Shown in pieces: positions 51,994 to 64,000 of a stretch of DNA of 64,000 nucleotides. Position 1 is the first letter of the stretch; every line of letters begins with the position of its first letter. Made by a program: the position numbers and the translations under genes. Under the pieces are notes generated by a model. It did not search any database. It was not told where the DNA came from and saw only the letters and a list, made by a program, of their open reading frames with translations. Source of the DNA: Bryum argenteum (Eukaryota; Streptophyta; Bryopsida; Bryales; Bryaceae); assembly GCA_037043015.1 (NCBI GenBank), contig CM073324.1:15769013-15833012 (forward strand), in the 5' to 3' direction.

Positions 51994-54120
51994 ACTAATC
52001 CTACTCCCAAGCGCTCAAGCGCGCGACCTCCACTTCCAATTCTATCAACCTCAGCTCGTAGCTTCACCGCTACTTCCAATTCTGTCACTCTCAGCTGGGG
52101 ATGCGTGGAGGTGGGAAATGGCGTGTGAGCCGTGCGTGCCGTGTGATTCTTAGCTTGCATGGATGAATTTCAGCTAAGTGGGTGCTCTGAAACTTGTAGC
52201 CAGGATCAGGAATACGGTACAAGGTTGACTTGCCCAAATACGGGTCAGCAAGTTTTGCTGCATCGAACCCACACTGATTCATATATTTGAAGGTGGAACC
52301 CTAAAATAGGTGTATGCGTGTACAGTACATTACCTTGTCTGCGCTGCGAAGGTGGGCATGAATAAGTTAAGACAGAACACTTTTGGAGGTGCTCGGCGTT
52401 TGCGTTGGAGTGAAGATGACTGCATGGTGACGCAGCAAGCGTGGGTGCTGGGAAAGGGATGTGAGTTGAGTGATGGCGACCAACTGGTGAGCTCTGGCAT
52501 GGCAGTCTGATATTGGTATCGTTCACGTCCCCATCGAGGCCTAGTATTCTTTCTTCTTGGCTACAGTCAGGTACATGTAGTTTCAACGCAGAAACGACAA
52601 GGGTGGGAATCATTGTAAATCAGTGCTATGAGCGTTTCTCGGGGGCAAGGGAGGGGGGTAAATAGCCCCGTAAATTTTCCATGTACATGCTTGAAATGCC
52701 ACTGAATACACAAGCTAGGGCTGGCCGGAGAGCGGGCCGGATTGAACGGCTAGGGTTTGGGCCCAAGGTGGGAAGTTCGGGACCGGGTAAACCATGTCCC
52801 AATTGCATCACTTGGGCCCAAACATTTTGGCGCCAAAACAGTGCCACGTGGGATGCCACATAGGATAAGTTGAAGTTTCGGTCGGGCCCTAGTATAAAGT
52901 CCTTGGGGCCCGATTTGAAAGAACCGAGCCATCCTATTGGTTGAAATTTGAAGAATTTGGGCCGGCCCTCACTCCGGCCCCAAGTATAAAGTGGCCCTGA
53001 GTAGGCATCTACACAAGATTTAGGACCCCATGCCTCATTTTTAAATTCAAAATTATCACATCAGCCGTCGGGGGTCCGAATTGAAAATTTCAAGGATTCT
53101 AAAGAAAATATCCCTTTTGTTGATGGGGGCTCTAAGAAACAATGGTAGCACTCTTTCACATGCACTCCAAGGGTGGCACTGTCTAAATTGACTCACGTCC
53201 AATGATGGTTCACTCCACTTCATCCCACAAAGGTACACACAATATAGTAGAGTGGTGTAAATTGAAAATGGAGCAGGTTCCACAATGGAGCTCGAGTAAT
53301 ATTCACTAAGAGGTACATAATAGCTTCCTCATACAACAGTACTTTGCGATCAATATCGTACAGGGTGTCACTTAGGGCATCATTCTAGGAATACTTATAT
53401 TTGCAACTTCAAAAATTCATAACTCATTGTAGGAAAGTTTTTAAAAAAATGATTCCACTTTGCCATGTACGCCCGCGCAACATTGCCATGTCCACAAGAA
53501 ATACTTTGACCATGCTTCTCCCCGCTACTAGTAAAAAAATAAAAAATAAAAATAAAAACTAAAAAAAATAAACTTAAAAAGATTGTACACTTGACGCCCA
53601 CGTTTGTATTTATGATCAATTTTATAGGCCTCCAAGAAATGTGATTCTTGCACGGTTGGCTTCTGTGTGTTTTATTGCTTGATCTAAAATCAAGACATTT
53701 CTCGTAATTTCCGGTGTTTTTGAAACCATAATACTTTGAAATTCAATATTTTGAAATCAAGAGGCGGATGTGTGATCCAATCGTTGCCCACACCCCTATG
53801 AAAATACTTGCTTCCAACAACACCTCCAGCGACCTCGTCCTACCTTCGGACTTGAGATCATAGTATCACAAACAAAAGAGAACAAAAGAACTATCAGCCT
53901 TAAATATATATATAGATTTTCCCCACATAGGAAAGTTGCTTGCACTAGTAACATCCCTATAGATTCATCCCTATAGATTTCCTGTACAACAAATTGAGTC
54001 ATTATTGAATTCATATCTTACTATAAAGGTATGTTCACACCCAAAGTTCGTAGCATTTGAGTTATTTATTTGTCACCAATAACATATACAAGGGTGGTGT
54101 AACTTTTATGCAAAGTAACT
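51994..54120. other. Intergenic, TIC55-like 5' flank
   Basis: No gene recognised. The stretch 52626-53000 is richer in GC, with several GGGCCC palindromes and two GTATAAAGT motifs (about 52892 and 52985) in related GGCCC contexts, perhaps a small duplicated or repeat-derived block. From 53300 on it is AT-rich with an A-run at 53525-53580. Confidence 0.45.
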
Positions 54121-54334
54121 TCGGTCCCTTTCTAGCTAGTTAGAAGTGTGTGGAAGATACTTGACATAGTATCCCCCAAAGGGCTTTGAGGTACCCATAC
54201 AACAAGGTCCAAAGACCCCCCATAATAGTTGGGTGGACTATAGTAGTGAGCACCACTCCGGCATGGGGAATGGAACCCACGACCTCCTCATTGGGGGTCT
54301 AAGCCCTAACCACCAAGCCAAGGCTTGTGGTGCC
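54121..54334 (-). mobile_element. tRNA-derived SINE copy with internal deletion
   Basis: On minus: head with GGCTTGGTGGTTAGGGC and GGTCGTGGGTTCCATTCCCC, then the body through GGTACCTCAAAGCCCTTTGG and CTAGCTAG. Most of the 3' half seen in other copies is missing before the terminal GAAAGGGACCG. Confidence 0.78.
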
Positions 54335-54508
54335 TTCTTAATGTTCGCACTAATTGGAGCTATATAGAATGAGTTAAATATTTCATAAGCCTCAAATGAA
54401 GTTTGTACCGAATTAAGGGGGTGAAATTTTGATATCCTTGGTAAAGAGGAGCACAACTATGTTTACAAGAATTGCAACTATTTTTCACTCTCTTCACTTA
54501 CTACTTTT

Positions 54509-54715
54509 GGTTATAGTGTCCACCCTGAGAGGGGTTTAACTTAGTAGTCCTACGTCATTGTTGTTATGTCCCATGGGCATATCATCAAGGGTAGGTCGAA
54601 CGGGCATTTTATTCACGTCAAGCCTATAAGGGTTTGGTGTTTTTATTTATTTAATTATTTATTTGTTTTTTTATTTATTTGTTTTTTTATTTATTTATTC
54701 ATTTATATTAATTGG
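54509..54715 (+). mobile_element. SINE 3'-part copy with long TTTAT-rich tail
   Basis: Subfamily with GTCCACCCTGAGAGGGGTT, GGGCATATCATCAAGGGTAG and GGGCATTTTATTCACG, ending in GGGTTTGGTGT and about 75 bp of TTTAT/TTTGTTT repeats. Related to the pieces at 8088 and 57050. Confidence 0.65.
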
Positions 54716-55270
54716 AATTGCATACTTTGGAGCAAGCTTGGAAGTTCAAGAGACTAAACAAACTCAAGGCTCCATCACTAGATGCAAGCCCCCATTACAT
54801 TACCATGACAAGCTCATGTTTTCGTCCAATAGTGTTAGTATGATTAAATTAGGCTTAGGAAAAGATATTCTCCAATTTTTTTGAGCAATTGATTACATGC
54901 TTTTAGCCATAGTGTAAAGGATTCAACATATATTTATCTCATCTAGTTTTTTTTTGAAGAGCTTGCCCCTCTTACCCCAAGTTTTGTTCATGTTGGATCA
55001 AAGCTTGAGTTAGCATGCTATAAATTGTAATGTGCCAAAATATTAATTTCAACCTACTTGCATTGCAAATAGAAGAGCAAAGGAATGCACCCACATATAA
55101 TTTTTTATTTTTTGGAAATAGTTTCTTTACTTCGTGCACACACTTTTGGAGTTTTACAATTTTGCATTTGAGGTGGCATTCAATATTAAAATTTAAATTT
55201 AAAGTCTAATATTAGCCACAACCCTTCAATTTGGGCAGCCATTTTTGCGCTTGAATTATGCCTATCTCTA
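54716..55270. other. AT-rich intergenic DNA
   Basis: Nothing recognised. Short frames only. Confidence 0.5.
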
Positions 55271-55283
55271 ACTCTAAATGGTA

Positions 55284-55372
55284 GATAGAAACTCCGGTCC
55301 CTTTCTAAGGGGCCGGCGTGAATGAAGTGCCCGTTCGTAATGCTAATATCCCGATGACCACCGGACAAGGGG
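55284..55372 (-). mobile_element. 5'-truncated SINE copy with perfect 13-bp target-site duplication
   Basis: 89 bp of the SINE 3' end (minus: GTCCGGTGGTCATCGGGATA ... GGACCGGAGTTTCTATC) between perfect copies of ACTCTAAATGGTA (55271-55283 and 55373-55385). A clean, recent-looking insertion truncated at its 5' end. Confidence 0.88.
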
Positions 55373-55385
55373 ACTCTAAATGGTA

Positions 55386-56299
55386 TTCAAGGTGGCACAC
55401 ATACTCTTTGGATATAGCTCTGTGAAGATCCTACAGTTAGATTTAATCAATTACTTGTACGCCTACGCTATGTTGCGATGTTCATAGAAATAATTTCCAA
55501 TATTTATTTTGGAAGCATAAATATATTTGAATTCAATATCTTGGATTCCTTTGGCCCAATCCATGATCCGATTGTTGCATGCACCTCTACATGAATACTT
55601 GCTTCCGGTGACATCTCATGCCCTCCACTCCGACTAGCGGTCTTTGAAATCATATAGGCACAAACTCTCAAAACTAATTATCTACCTTATATAATAGTTG
55701 CCCTCATATTAAGTAATTGGGCTTTTAATCTTTTGGCTTTTTAAGCTCATATAGTGCTCCCAAGTGCATGTTACATTTATTTCAGGGTTAAGAGCTTGAA
55801 GCAACAAGTATTTATTGTGAAGGTCACATAGGGTAAGAAAACATAAATCCAGACGACCCCTTGTGATTGGACAACACTAAATTGAAGAGTTTCTTGCGTA
55901 GTGTGTTCTTCATTTGTACATGCAATACTGTGAACGAGTGTAGGTGTACCTATATTAGTCACTTCTAAATTTGTAGCTAAATATGTAAGTATTCCAAATT
56001 ACCACAAAAATAGGGAAACCTTATTTATTCTATATATCAATAACTAAATTACATAAATCTTATGTCTCATCACTCCAAGTATGTTGAATAGTGTCCAAAA
56101 ACAAAAGTACTTACCTTGATACTTAAGCCGATTAACTTGACGCCAACATTGTAAACCAATTGTCTTCAATAAATAGTAATATAAAGTAATTTAGCTATGA
56201 ATCAAGACTGAATGTCACGAGAAAATTCATCCAAGTTCACATATCCTTGATACATGAACTTCAATTCTTTGATACATGAACTTCAGTCAGAAGAAGAGA
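55386..56299. other. AT-rich intergenic DNA
   Basis: Nothing recognised. Confidence 0.5.
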
Positions 56300-56710
56300 A
56301 TTCCCAACCTATTTAGAGGCTTGCGTGAATAGAGTGTTCATTCTGAATAGAGTATTCATTCGACCTATCATTGGATACACATATATGCCCAGAGGTCATT
56401 ATACCGGAACTATATGGCCTTGCACGTCATTACACTGGAATTACCAACCCCTAAGTAAATACTATGCTAGTTCCTAGCTAACTACTAGTGCCTAAGAGAA
56501 ACCCGACATGGTACCCTCTCAAAGGATTTTGAGGTACGATATGGTACCTCTCAAAGGATTTTGAGGTACTCATACACTGAGATCCAAGAAGCCTCGATCA
56601 TCGTTGGGTGGACTATGATGGTAAGTACCATGTTGGCATGAAGAGTATAACCTACGATCTCCTCATTGGGGGTCGTATGCCCTAACCACCAAGCCGAAGC
56701 TTGTGGTACC
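56300..56710 (-). mobile_element. Old full-length-like SINE copy
   Basis: On minus: head GGCTTGGTGGTTAGGGC, a B-box relic GATCGTAGGTTATAC, the body with TACCTCAAAATCC, and the tail with ACACTCTATTCACGC. Diverged, and a roughly 38 bp piece (TGGTACC-CTCTCAAAGGATTTTG) is duplicated in tandem at 56507-56570. Confidence 0.7.
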
Positions 56711-57016
56711 TTTGAGCATGTTACCTTACATTACTCTTTAGTGAGCATTGACCATAGTTTGATTAACTTAATAGGTAGCGTCAGCCGCGCGAAATAATGC
56801 TCAAACAAGGCTATAGGAATTCAAACTCAAACCATTGTTATAACATAACTATACTCTTACCAGAGTAACGGATAATGTCAACAATGTCACAACCAACTGA
56901 ACCAAAATATTACACTTAATATATGAATATGCAAGATATCATTAAACTAACCAAAATTCATATACTAAAATGTTTATGGTAATAAGACATTGAATACTAG
57001 TAACTATTTTAGATTA

Positions 57017-57170
57017 CAAAGAAAGAAAGAAAGAAAGAAAGAAAGAAGAACACCAGACCCGTAAGGGTTGGCGTGAATAAAGTGTCCGTTCGACCTACCC
57101 TTGATGATATGCCCACAGGACCTAACAACAGTGGTATAGGACTACTAACCCCTCTCAGGGTGGACACTAC
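57017..57170 (-). mobile_element. SINE 3'-part copy with (CTTT)n tail
   Basis: On minus: GTCCACCCTGAGAGGGGTTA, GGGCATATCATCAAGGGTAG, GGACACTTTATTCACGCC, GGGTCTGGTGTTC, then (CTTT)n (plus 57017-57050 reads GAAA repeats). Same subfamily as 54509-54640. Confidence 0.7.
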
Positions 57171-57249
57171 ATGAAAAAAGGACCCAGAACTAGTGAGCTG
57201 TTATGTTTGTATAAAAGTAAAGGTTTGGTTTTGTTGGTCGTCACATTGT

Positions 57250-57480
57250 TGACATACCACGTTGTTTGGAAGAGACATGGATGTGTAGTAGCGGTGGTCC
57301 GGGTTCGATTCCCGTTTAACTCGTTTGAGCATCGTTTACAATCATCTGGCGCTATAGAGCTAGTGGGCAGGAAATTCCAACGGCTTGGGCCCCTGTATTG
57401 TGACAAGGTTGCTATCTAATATATCACTTCTTCCTCTTCTTTTTCTTCTTCTTTTTTTTTTTTTTTTTTTTTTTTTTTTG
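57250..57480 (+). mobile_element. Second SINE type with strong B box, ending at a T-run
   Basis: A tRNA-like head (GTTTGGAAGAGACATGG, then GGTCCGGGTTCGATTCCCG) with a near-perfect B box, followed by a body ending GGGCCCCTGTATTGTGACAAGG and a pyrimidine tract running into 28 Ts (57452-57479). Not the same family as the TCTA-tailed SINE. A poly(T) end is known for Au-type plant SINEs, but the T-run could equally be the poly(A) tail of the LINE on the other strand. Confidence 0.55.
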
Positions 57481-60400
57481 GTTTAATTTTATATAATATA
57501 TCTATGGTGGTTGTATGTCTGCTGGTAATGTTTCTCCATTTTCTAGTTTTCTCTTGTGTAGTATTATAGACATGGCATGGTGTATAGCAATTGTGTTTAT
57601 TTCTCTGAATGTATTTTTTATGAGTGTTTTTGGTATTTTGAGTTTGGTTTTGAGGATTTTCATAGATGGAATGTATGTGGATGCTCTGGCACCTGCTGTT
57701 ATTACTATTAGTGGTTCAACTATCCATCATTTGTTAATAATATCGTTGATGAGAGGTTGGTATTTTTGCATCTTTCTCTCAATGGTGTCTGGTGAGAATC
57801 TGTCATTACAGTATGTAAATTCTATAAATTGAACCTTTAAATTAATGTTGGGAGATGTAGGGGGGTTTGATTGGTAGGGTAATCCTTGTATACATAGTAG
57901 GTCCGGTTTTAGTCGTGCATTACATTGGCATCTTTGTTGTACACAAGTACATGGTAATAGCCATGGTGGGACTGTATTTTCTGGTGGTTTATCGTTACAT
58001 GTGCCCGCATTCATGAGGGTATAACACCTCGAGTGTTTTGATGAGACTATTAGTTTTTTAATTTCCCATACTGCTTTATTGTGTCTTTTTGTTCTGAGCG
58101 CATGTATATGGTGTTGCTTGCATTTTAACAGTACATGTAGCCACGTGTCTGGATCTTGGGAGTCACATACCGAACATGTGATTGATGGATATAGTTCTCT
58201 GCCAAAAAATAATTGTTTTCTAGCGTTGCCCATGTATTGACCGTGTCTTAGTTTAAGCAGGCATGTTTTTTGGGAGTCTGTTACTTGTTTATTAGTCCAA
58301 AATTCATTTGATAGTTTATCATCTATGTCAGTGTTACTTATCCATTTATCTATATTGGGGAAGTTTCTAGCAATGTCTGTTAAGTTGTTTTCTTTGTCGT
58401 GTTTAATAATGTGTTTTTCAAGGAATCTTATGGGACCTTTATCTGGCGTTTCATCCATATAGTGCCACCAGTCTCTTTGAAAGTAATATGGTGTAGAATG
58501 TGCGAATTCATGTGGTAAAGTTGCATTGTGGTAATCTTTGTCTCTACCTTCTTTGGCTAGTTTGTCGGCTTTTTCGTTACCATCTATATTTGCATGAGCT
58601 CGTCTTTGTATAGTGATGTAGGTTGTGTTTGTTGAAGAAGTGTAACTATATCTTGTAGAATGGTTTTGTCTGGGTGGTTACTATGTTGGGTAGGGTGTTT
58701 GAGTTGTGTTTGGATATTATATAGACCATTCAAACAATCTGTGAAAATGTGTGCAGGTTCATCAGGGTATTTGGAGGAAATTATTTGAAGGGTCGTGTAT
58801 ATTCCCATTATTTCAGCCCTAAATATGTTTTGTAAACTTGGGAGTCTTACAGCTTGTTCGATGTTTTTGGATTCATTATATATTCCATATCCTGCAATTT
58901 CACGGGTCCAGTGGGTGCCCATATTTTGTGGTGGGAGAAATGAGCCGTCGAGATAATAGCATATTGTGGTAGGAATTTAGGTTGTGTTTCGTTTACAAAC
59001 TAGGAATTGATGGTATATTATGGTATGTAACTGAGTTTTCAGTTGGATATATGAGTTTGTTCCATTCTTTGCTTTTGTTGACTTGTATATTTGGTTGTGT
59101 TGAAGGGGCAATTTGTATGTATGGTTGGGGGATTTGGAGTTTATTAAAGATTGTGGTTAAGGCGGTGATTTGTGTATTATTTCCTACGGTGGTGGTTTTT
59201 GTGATGTACACAAAATATGTGGAGAGCGGAAGGTTCTATCCGTGGTTTGGTAAATTCTGGTGGTTTTGTTGGTTCTTCATATATTATTGTATCTGCGCGT
59301 ATGTATGTATGTAACAACATGTGTGTATGTCGGATAGGGGCCTTTATGTGGTGTTAGGTTATGGTACCAATTGTGGTCGGGGTGATTATTATGGTGATAT
59401 TGTTTGGATTGTTTTGTGCGGCAAGTCTAGCCCAATGTATAGCTTTTTGGGTATCTATTTTGTTATGTGGGTGGGCATATCCAATTCCTTTCCATTTGTA
59501 AGAAAATGCTTGCCCTATAGCTCCAAAAATTTTGTCTCTTTTGAATGGTGAGTAAAATTTATTTATTTGAGTTGAGCATGTTATTGGTGAGGAGAAATAT
59601 GAGTGTGTTATATTAAACGATGTTATGATGTGGTCGAGTAATATTTTTGGCAAGGAGTAGTGTGCAAGTTTAAGTGGGTCGGTTTTTGGGATTCTGTATT
59701 TGTATCTTTGGTATAGCCATACAATTTCTGTTTCAAACGATTGTGTGGGAGGTGTCAATCCATGTGGTAGATCTTTTGCTCTAGAGTATTGATTCCATAG
59801 CCAATTTAGTCTCATTATAGGTATGGTTATGATGTGTTTTCCTGTTATATCATAAAGATGTGCTACATCATCTTTTATTTGTATGGTGTTTTGGTTGGTG
59901 TTAATATCTTTTGAAGGGTTACATTCGTTTACACTAATATTTATAAGGGGGACAAGCATTGTTGGAAGTATGTGTCTTGTGTCGCGAAATTGTTCTTCTG
60001 CAAAATGGGTATCTATTATGTTTCTATAGTATGTATGTTGTTTTGTGGTGTAATATTGAGTAAGCAGTGAGGTGTTGTGTTGTATGGTTAGTGATATGTT
60101 TATTGGGAAGAGGTCTTTTTGTGGTATCCATTTGATATATGTGATATCATTTGGTAATTTCCATTGGCATAGGTAAGTGTTGTATGTTTTTGAAATTTTG
60201 TATTTGTTTATTGTTTTGATTTGTTTATGGTCTAATATTGTATGTATGGGGAATGTGGATGGGTTATTGATGATTCTAATTGGTGGTTTTGGATAAGGGG
60301 GGTATAGCGGTGTTGGTAGGTGTATAGGGTTTGTACCGTGGTTAGGTACAATATAATGGTTATGTGTTCTATATTCATGTTTTAGAGTTCTTGGTGCAGT

Positions 60401-63400
60401 GTGTTCGATGCATGGATTTAGGCATTGTTGGTTACATGTATGATAGCAAAAGAGTTGTTGGGCTATATGTAGTGCTTGTTTTATTACTTTTGTTGGTGTT
60501 TGATAATATGTTTTGAATTCATCATGTGACATTAGATTTAGACCATTTGGCAGTGTTAAGTGTTTTATCTCATATATGTTTTGAAGTAATAATTTGTTGA
60601 GAAGTTTATGATTTTGTTTAGGGGTGAGATGTGGTAATAGTTCTGAAGATAAGTTTAGCCACATGTGTTCAAGGGGTGTGGCTTCAAGTGGAAAGTTTCC
60701 TATTGTACTTCTCAAGTGGGCACCTCCACATCGTTTGATAAGGTAGAGTGTTCTTGTTGTGGGTGATCTTAAACAGTCATGTTGTTTAATTCTGGGAATC
60801 TCTTTTGCTCCACCGTATTTAGCAAGTATAAACTGTGTAAGACCTTTATAGATTATTCCCAATTTTCCTGTGTCGTTGAGAGCATTGCGTAGTTGTTCAC
60901 CAATGCATCTAAGATAGGCGTTTTTTAATGAGAATGCTTCTATACCGAACATATCGTGTGGGAGTTGGGTGATTACGTTGGGGGTGCAATTTGGTAGCCC
61001 GCATATTTTCTTTTGTATTGCTATAATTTTTTTGTCTAATTTTTTAATAGTGGGTAATGAGTAAGGTACCGCATAAAAACTATATGCAATACCTGCTCTT
61101 ATAACAGTGTCTACCATACTAACTTTCTGTTTTATAGTAGCTGGACAATTTGCTAGTTGGTTGCATTGTTTAATCAGTTTGGTGGTCGTTGTATGCGTTT
61201 GTATTTTCCAATTTAGTGATGGAACAAGTTGTATGCCTAAATATACATATGGCTCATTTTGATGTAGAACGGGGATTGGTTGATTTCTGTATGATATATT
61301 TGCGGCTTGTATTAGTGCTTTGAAAACTATTTGGTTTGATTTAGATTTGTTTGGGCATCCAGTAATTGCGCATTTTGGAATTCTTAGGTCCATTCCAGCC
61401 CATTCACAGAATTTGTCCATTTTGTTGAGTTGTCTTTTTAGTGAGAGGAGTTTGCTTGTTATGATTGCAAGATCATCTGCGTATGCTGCTGTATTAATTG
61501 TAGTTTTTGAGGTGTTCAAGGTGTAATCATATTTTCCTCGTTGTAACCATCTTAAAAGTGGTTCTAAAAAGATAAGAAAGAGATATGGGCTCAGTGTGTC
61601 CCCTTGTATTGTGCGTCTTTGTATGGGTATATTTTGTGTGTGGCCAAAGTAATGACCAGTAAAAATAATGTTAGATTGTGAGTAGATATCTCCTACTAGT
61701 ATTACCGCATCCTCAGGATATCCTAAATCTTTCATGATGGCTAGTAGTCGGGCGTAGTCTATTGAGCCAAATGCATTTTTAAAATCTATGTAGAGTAAAT
61801 ATATGTTTTGTGTTGTTAATTGTGCATCTTCTAAAGCTGCTATTAGTAGTTGTAATTGTCTAGATGTGCATCTTTCGGCACGAAATCCTTCTTGGCTATC
61901 ATGTAGAATTTGGTGTTTTTCTCCATATGCTGAGAGTATCGATGTTAGTGTACTTGTAAAAAATTTGTATATAGTGTTGGCTAGAGCTATAGGCCTATGA
62001 TTCGATAATTGAAATGGGTCGCCTTTTTTGTATAATAGTATTGTGAGGCTTATTTTCCAGGATGTCGGAATTTGTTTTTGTTTATAACAATGTTTGAAGA
62101 ATAAGAATAAGATGCGGTGAAAGTTTGTAGGCATGTTCTTCAAGATAGAGTTAGGTATTCTATCTGGTCATGGGGTTTTGTTTTTTGCGAGGTTTTTTAA
62201 GCATAAGTCGAAAGTTTCTTGGTCAAAATATGTATGTAGCGGAGTTTGCGGGTGTCCTCTTTTATCTATTACAAAGCCTTCTAGGTCATGCCATGGATAT
62301 TGTCTAACTCCGCATGCGTTAAGGGGTGTGTGCAGTAGGTAATACCATGTTGGAACAGTGGGTTTGTTAATAGATGATTGTTGTATGTAAATTTCATTAG
62401 CAATGTCTTGTGGGCTCGTTAGTATGTTGTTATTGCGATATGTGATGCAGTCTAATGGTGGTGTTTCGTGGTTTTTAAATACTTTATTGTTTATCTTTTT
62501 AGGGCTTATTTCATATAAGAGTCTGTATTTGGATATAGCCTTTTTTATGCATTATTTTGTGTATTTTCATGTGATTTTTCTTGCTATTTTGTTTGCAGTC
62601 TTGGCTAATATTGCTAAATCATTTATCCATGATTCAATAAGTAGGTCTTTCAGATGGCGGTGGTGGGATCTTGACATGGGTGTGATTATTTAATTCATTG
62701 ATAATTGGGTGTGATCTCCATTGTTGTGTATTTTTTGTGGTATATATTGCTTTTCTAATTAAATGATATGTTGCTACATGCTTTTTCCATGTTTCTTGGA
62801 ATTTTCGTGGTAAGTAACCACCTTGTTTTGAAATTCTTTCATTGAGTGTGGGTATGGGTGGTGCGCTACACGTATTTTCTACAGCTTCTGATATTTTTTG
62901 AGTGATTTCATCTATATAAGAAAGACGCTAGTTTCCATTGATCGAGATTTAGGTGTTCATGTGATAATATATGCGTTAAGTCGTTTAGTTGTAAAGCGTT
63001 GTTTTAAATGGAAGATTGTATTAAATTTATCTAAATTATCTTTGCGGTATAGGGTTAAGTATTCTAATCGGTTTGGAGGTAGGTGGTATTGGATGGCGTG
63101 CAATGAGTTTGTTTTGGGGGATGTGTAGTGCAATGGGTGTGTGGTCGGAGTTAAGATTGGCTTAGTAATTGTGGTACATGTATATAAATTGTGATTTTGT
63201 GTTTTGATATAAAAACCGTCTATTAGACTTGTATGTGTGTAGTTATAACCACCTTATGCAGAGTAGTTTGTGTTTGTTGAGGGCATATGTTAGTGATAAG
63301 CTATCGATATATGTTTTCCAAATAAAATCGTCACTTGTGGTGGTGTGTGGTATTATCTTTCGTTTTGTCGTCTTATTAAAGCTATGTCTCTCTTGAAGTC

Positions 63401-64000
63401 TCCACATAGAATAAGAGTGTGGTTAGGATGTGTGTTGATTTGTGTTGTAATGGTTTGTTGTATAGTTGAGATTAGTTTGATGTCTTCATGGTGTGATGGC
63501 ATATATAGGTGTATTAATAGCCATGGTTGTAGTGGGTGGTTTTTTAGGTGTATAATTTGTAAATAAGGTGATATTTTTAGCGGGGTTGGGATTTTGGTGA
63601 TATTCCCTGGGTATGCATATTTGTGGTTTATTAGTGTTAGTAGTCCTCCTCTAGCGGTGTATAAGGAATTCGTTGTTGAATCTGGTGGTCGGTGCGTGTG
63701 AGTATTATTAAATATTAGTTTGTAATTTGGGAATAAGTTTTGTATGTACTTTATAGACTTGGTGGCGGTTAGTTTAGTCTCTTGAATGGTGATAATGCCC
63801 GGGGTTTGCAAGGCAAGTTCTTCTAAGCTAGGTAGTGCAGTATTTAGTGTTGCTGCGTTCCATGTGATAATACTAGTTTGTTGATTAACATTGTGTATAT
63901 TGGGTTGGGATAGTGGTAGGATATGAGTCAATGGAGGATGGTGTGTGTATTCATTTAGAGGATCATAGATTTTTAATGTTTCCTCAAGAAGATTATTTGG
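57480..64000 (-). mobile_element. LINE retrotransposon (endonuclease, RT, RNase H, CCHC), 5' end outside window
   Basis: Non-LTR retrotransposon on minus, with a probable A-tail at 57479-57452. From its 5' side: apurinic endonuclease (SIITWNAATL, IQETKL, ILCGDFKRD) at 64000-63353, with the frame open through the window edge; a linker with several stops; reverse transcriptase at 62143-59354 (929 codons open, SNHRPIALAN, GFRAERCTSRQ, AYADDLAII); RNase H at about 58970-58550 (LDGSF, RAEIMGIY, FTDCLNGLY, GNEKADKLA); and a CX2CX9HX4C zinc motif near 58160 (CSVCDSQ ... LKC). Breaks: TGA at 62168-62170 where related elements have Gly in KTPGPD, stops near 62555, a frame change after 59354 and one near 58625. 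The strand is AT-rich, unlike host exons. Clade (L1 versus I-like) undecided. Confidence 0.9.

Noticed and set aside
57285-57325. GGTTCGATTCCC in tRNA-like context
   Set aside because: No acceptor stem or complete tRNA fold; better explained as a SINE head.

Overview
The window is nuclear DNA of a green plant. Indicators are a TIC55-type Rieske oxygenase with a plastid-style N-terminus, the plant-specific phosphoinositide phosphatase SAC9, an A-type (CYP71-clan) P450, GT-AG genes with many short exons, and intergenic DNA full of plant-style SINEs, a LINE and an LTR remnant. The proteins look clearly diverged from flowering-plant relatives, so I lean towards a non-seed land plant (bryophyte, lycophyte or fern). 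That is inference; no species can be named from the sequence alone.

Seven host genes could be rebuilt exon by exon, mostly with matching intron phases. SAC9 (minus, 1-4942) is cut by the window start, leaving the N-terminal 933 residues. An HRQ1-type DExH helicase with an N-terminal RRM (minus, 8863-18064) stands head to head with a TTI2-like ARM-repeat gene (plus, 18624-22992) across about 560 bp. A cytochrome P450 lies at 31435-33505 (plus). A WRN-type DEDDy 3'-5' exonuclease lies at 34045-35909 (minus). A protein with leucine-rich repeats followed by a SAPS-like domain lies at 40241-44683 (plus). A TIC55-like gene of exactly 539 codons lies at 48448-51993 (minus).

Three of the seven (HRQ1 helicase, TTI2-like, WRN-type exonuclease) belong to families tied to DNA repair or PIKK-kinase stability. 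SAC9 acts on membrane phosphoinositides, TIC55 on chlorophyll breakdown products at the plastid envelope, and the P450 probably in specialised metabolism. I see no operon-like or pathway-wide logic beyond the divergent helicase/TTI2 pair.

Between the genes lie AT-rich blocks of repeats. The dominant family is a tRNA-derived SINE with a (TCTA)n tail, seen about a dozen times; four copies have direct-repeat target sites and one sits in TIC55 intron 4. There is a 928 bp element with piggyBac-like ends (TTAA plus CCCC-starting inverted termini) and a decayed possible relative, several foldback-like inverted repeats, a solo LTR (46285-47781), and a large LINE (57480 to the right edge, minus strand) with endonuclease, reverse transcriptase, RNase H and a zinc motif. 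No tRNA, rRNA, CRISPR array or organellar insert was recognised.
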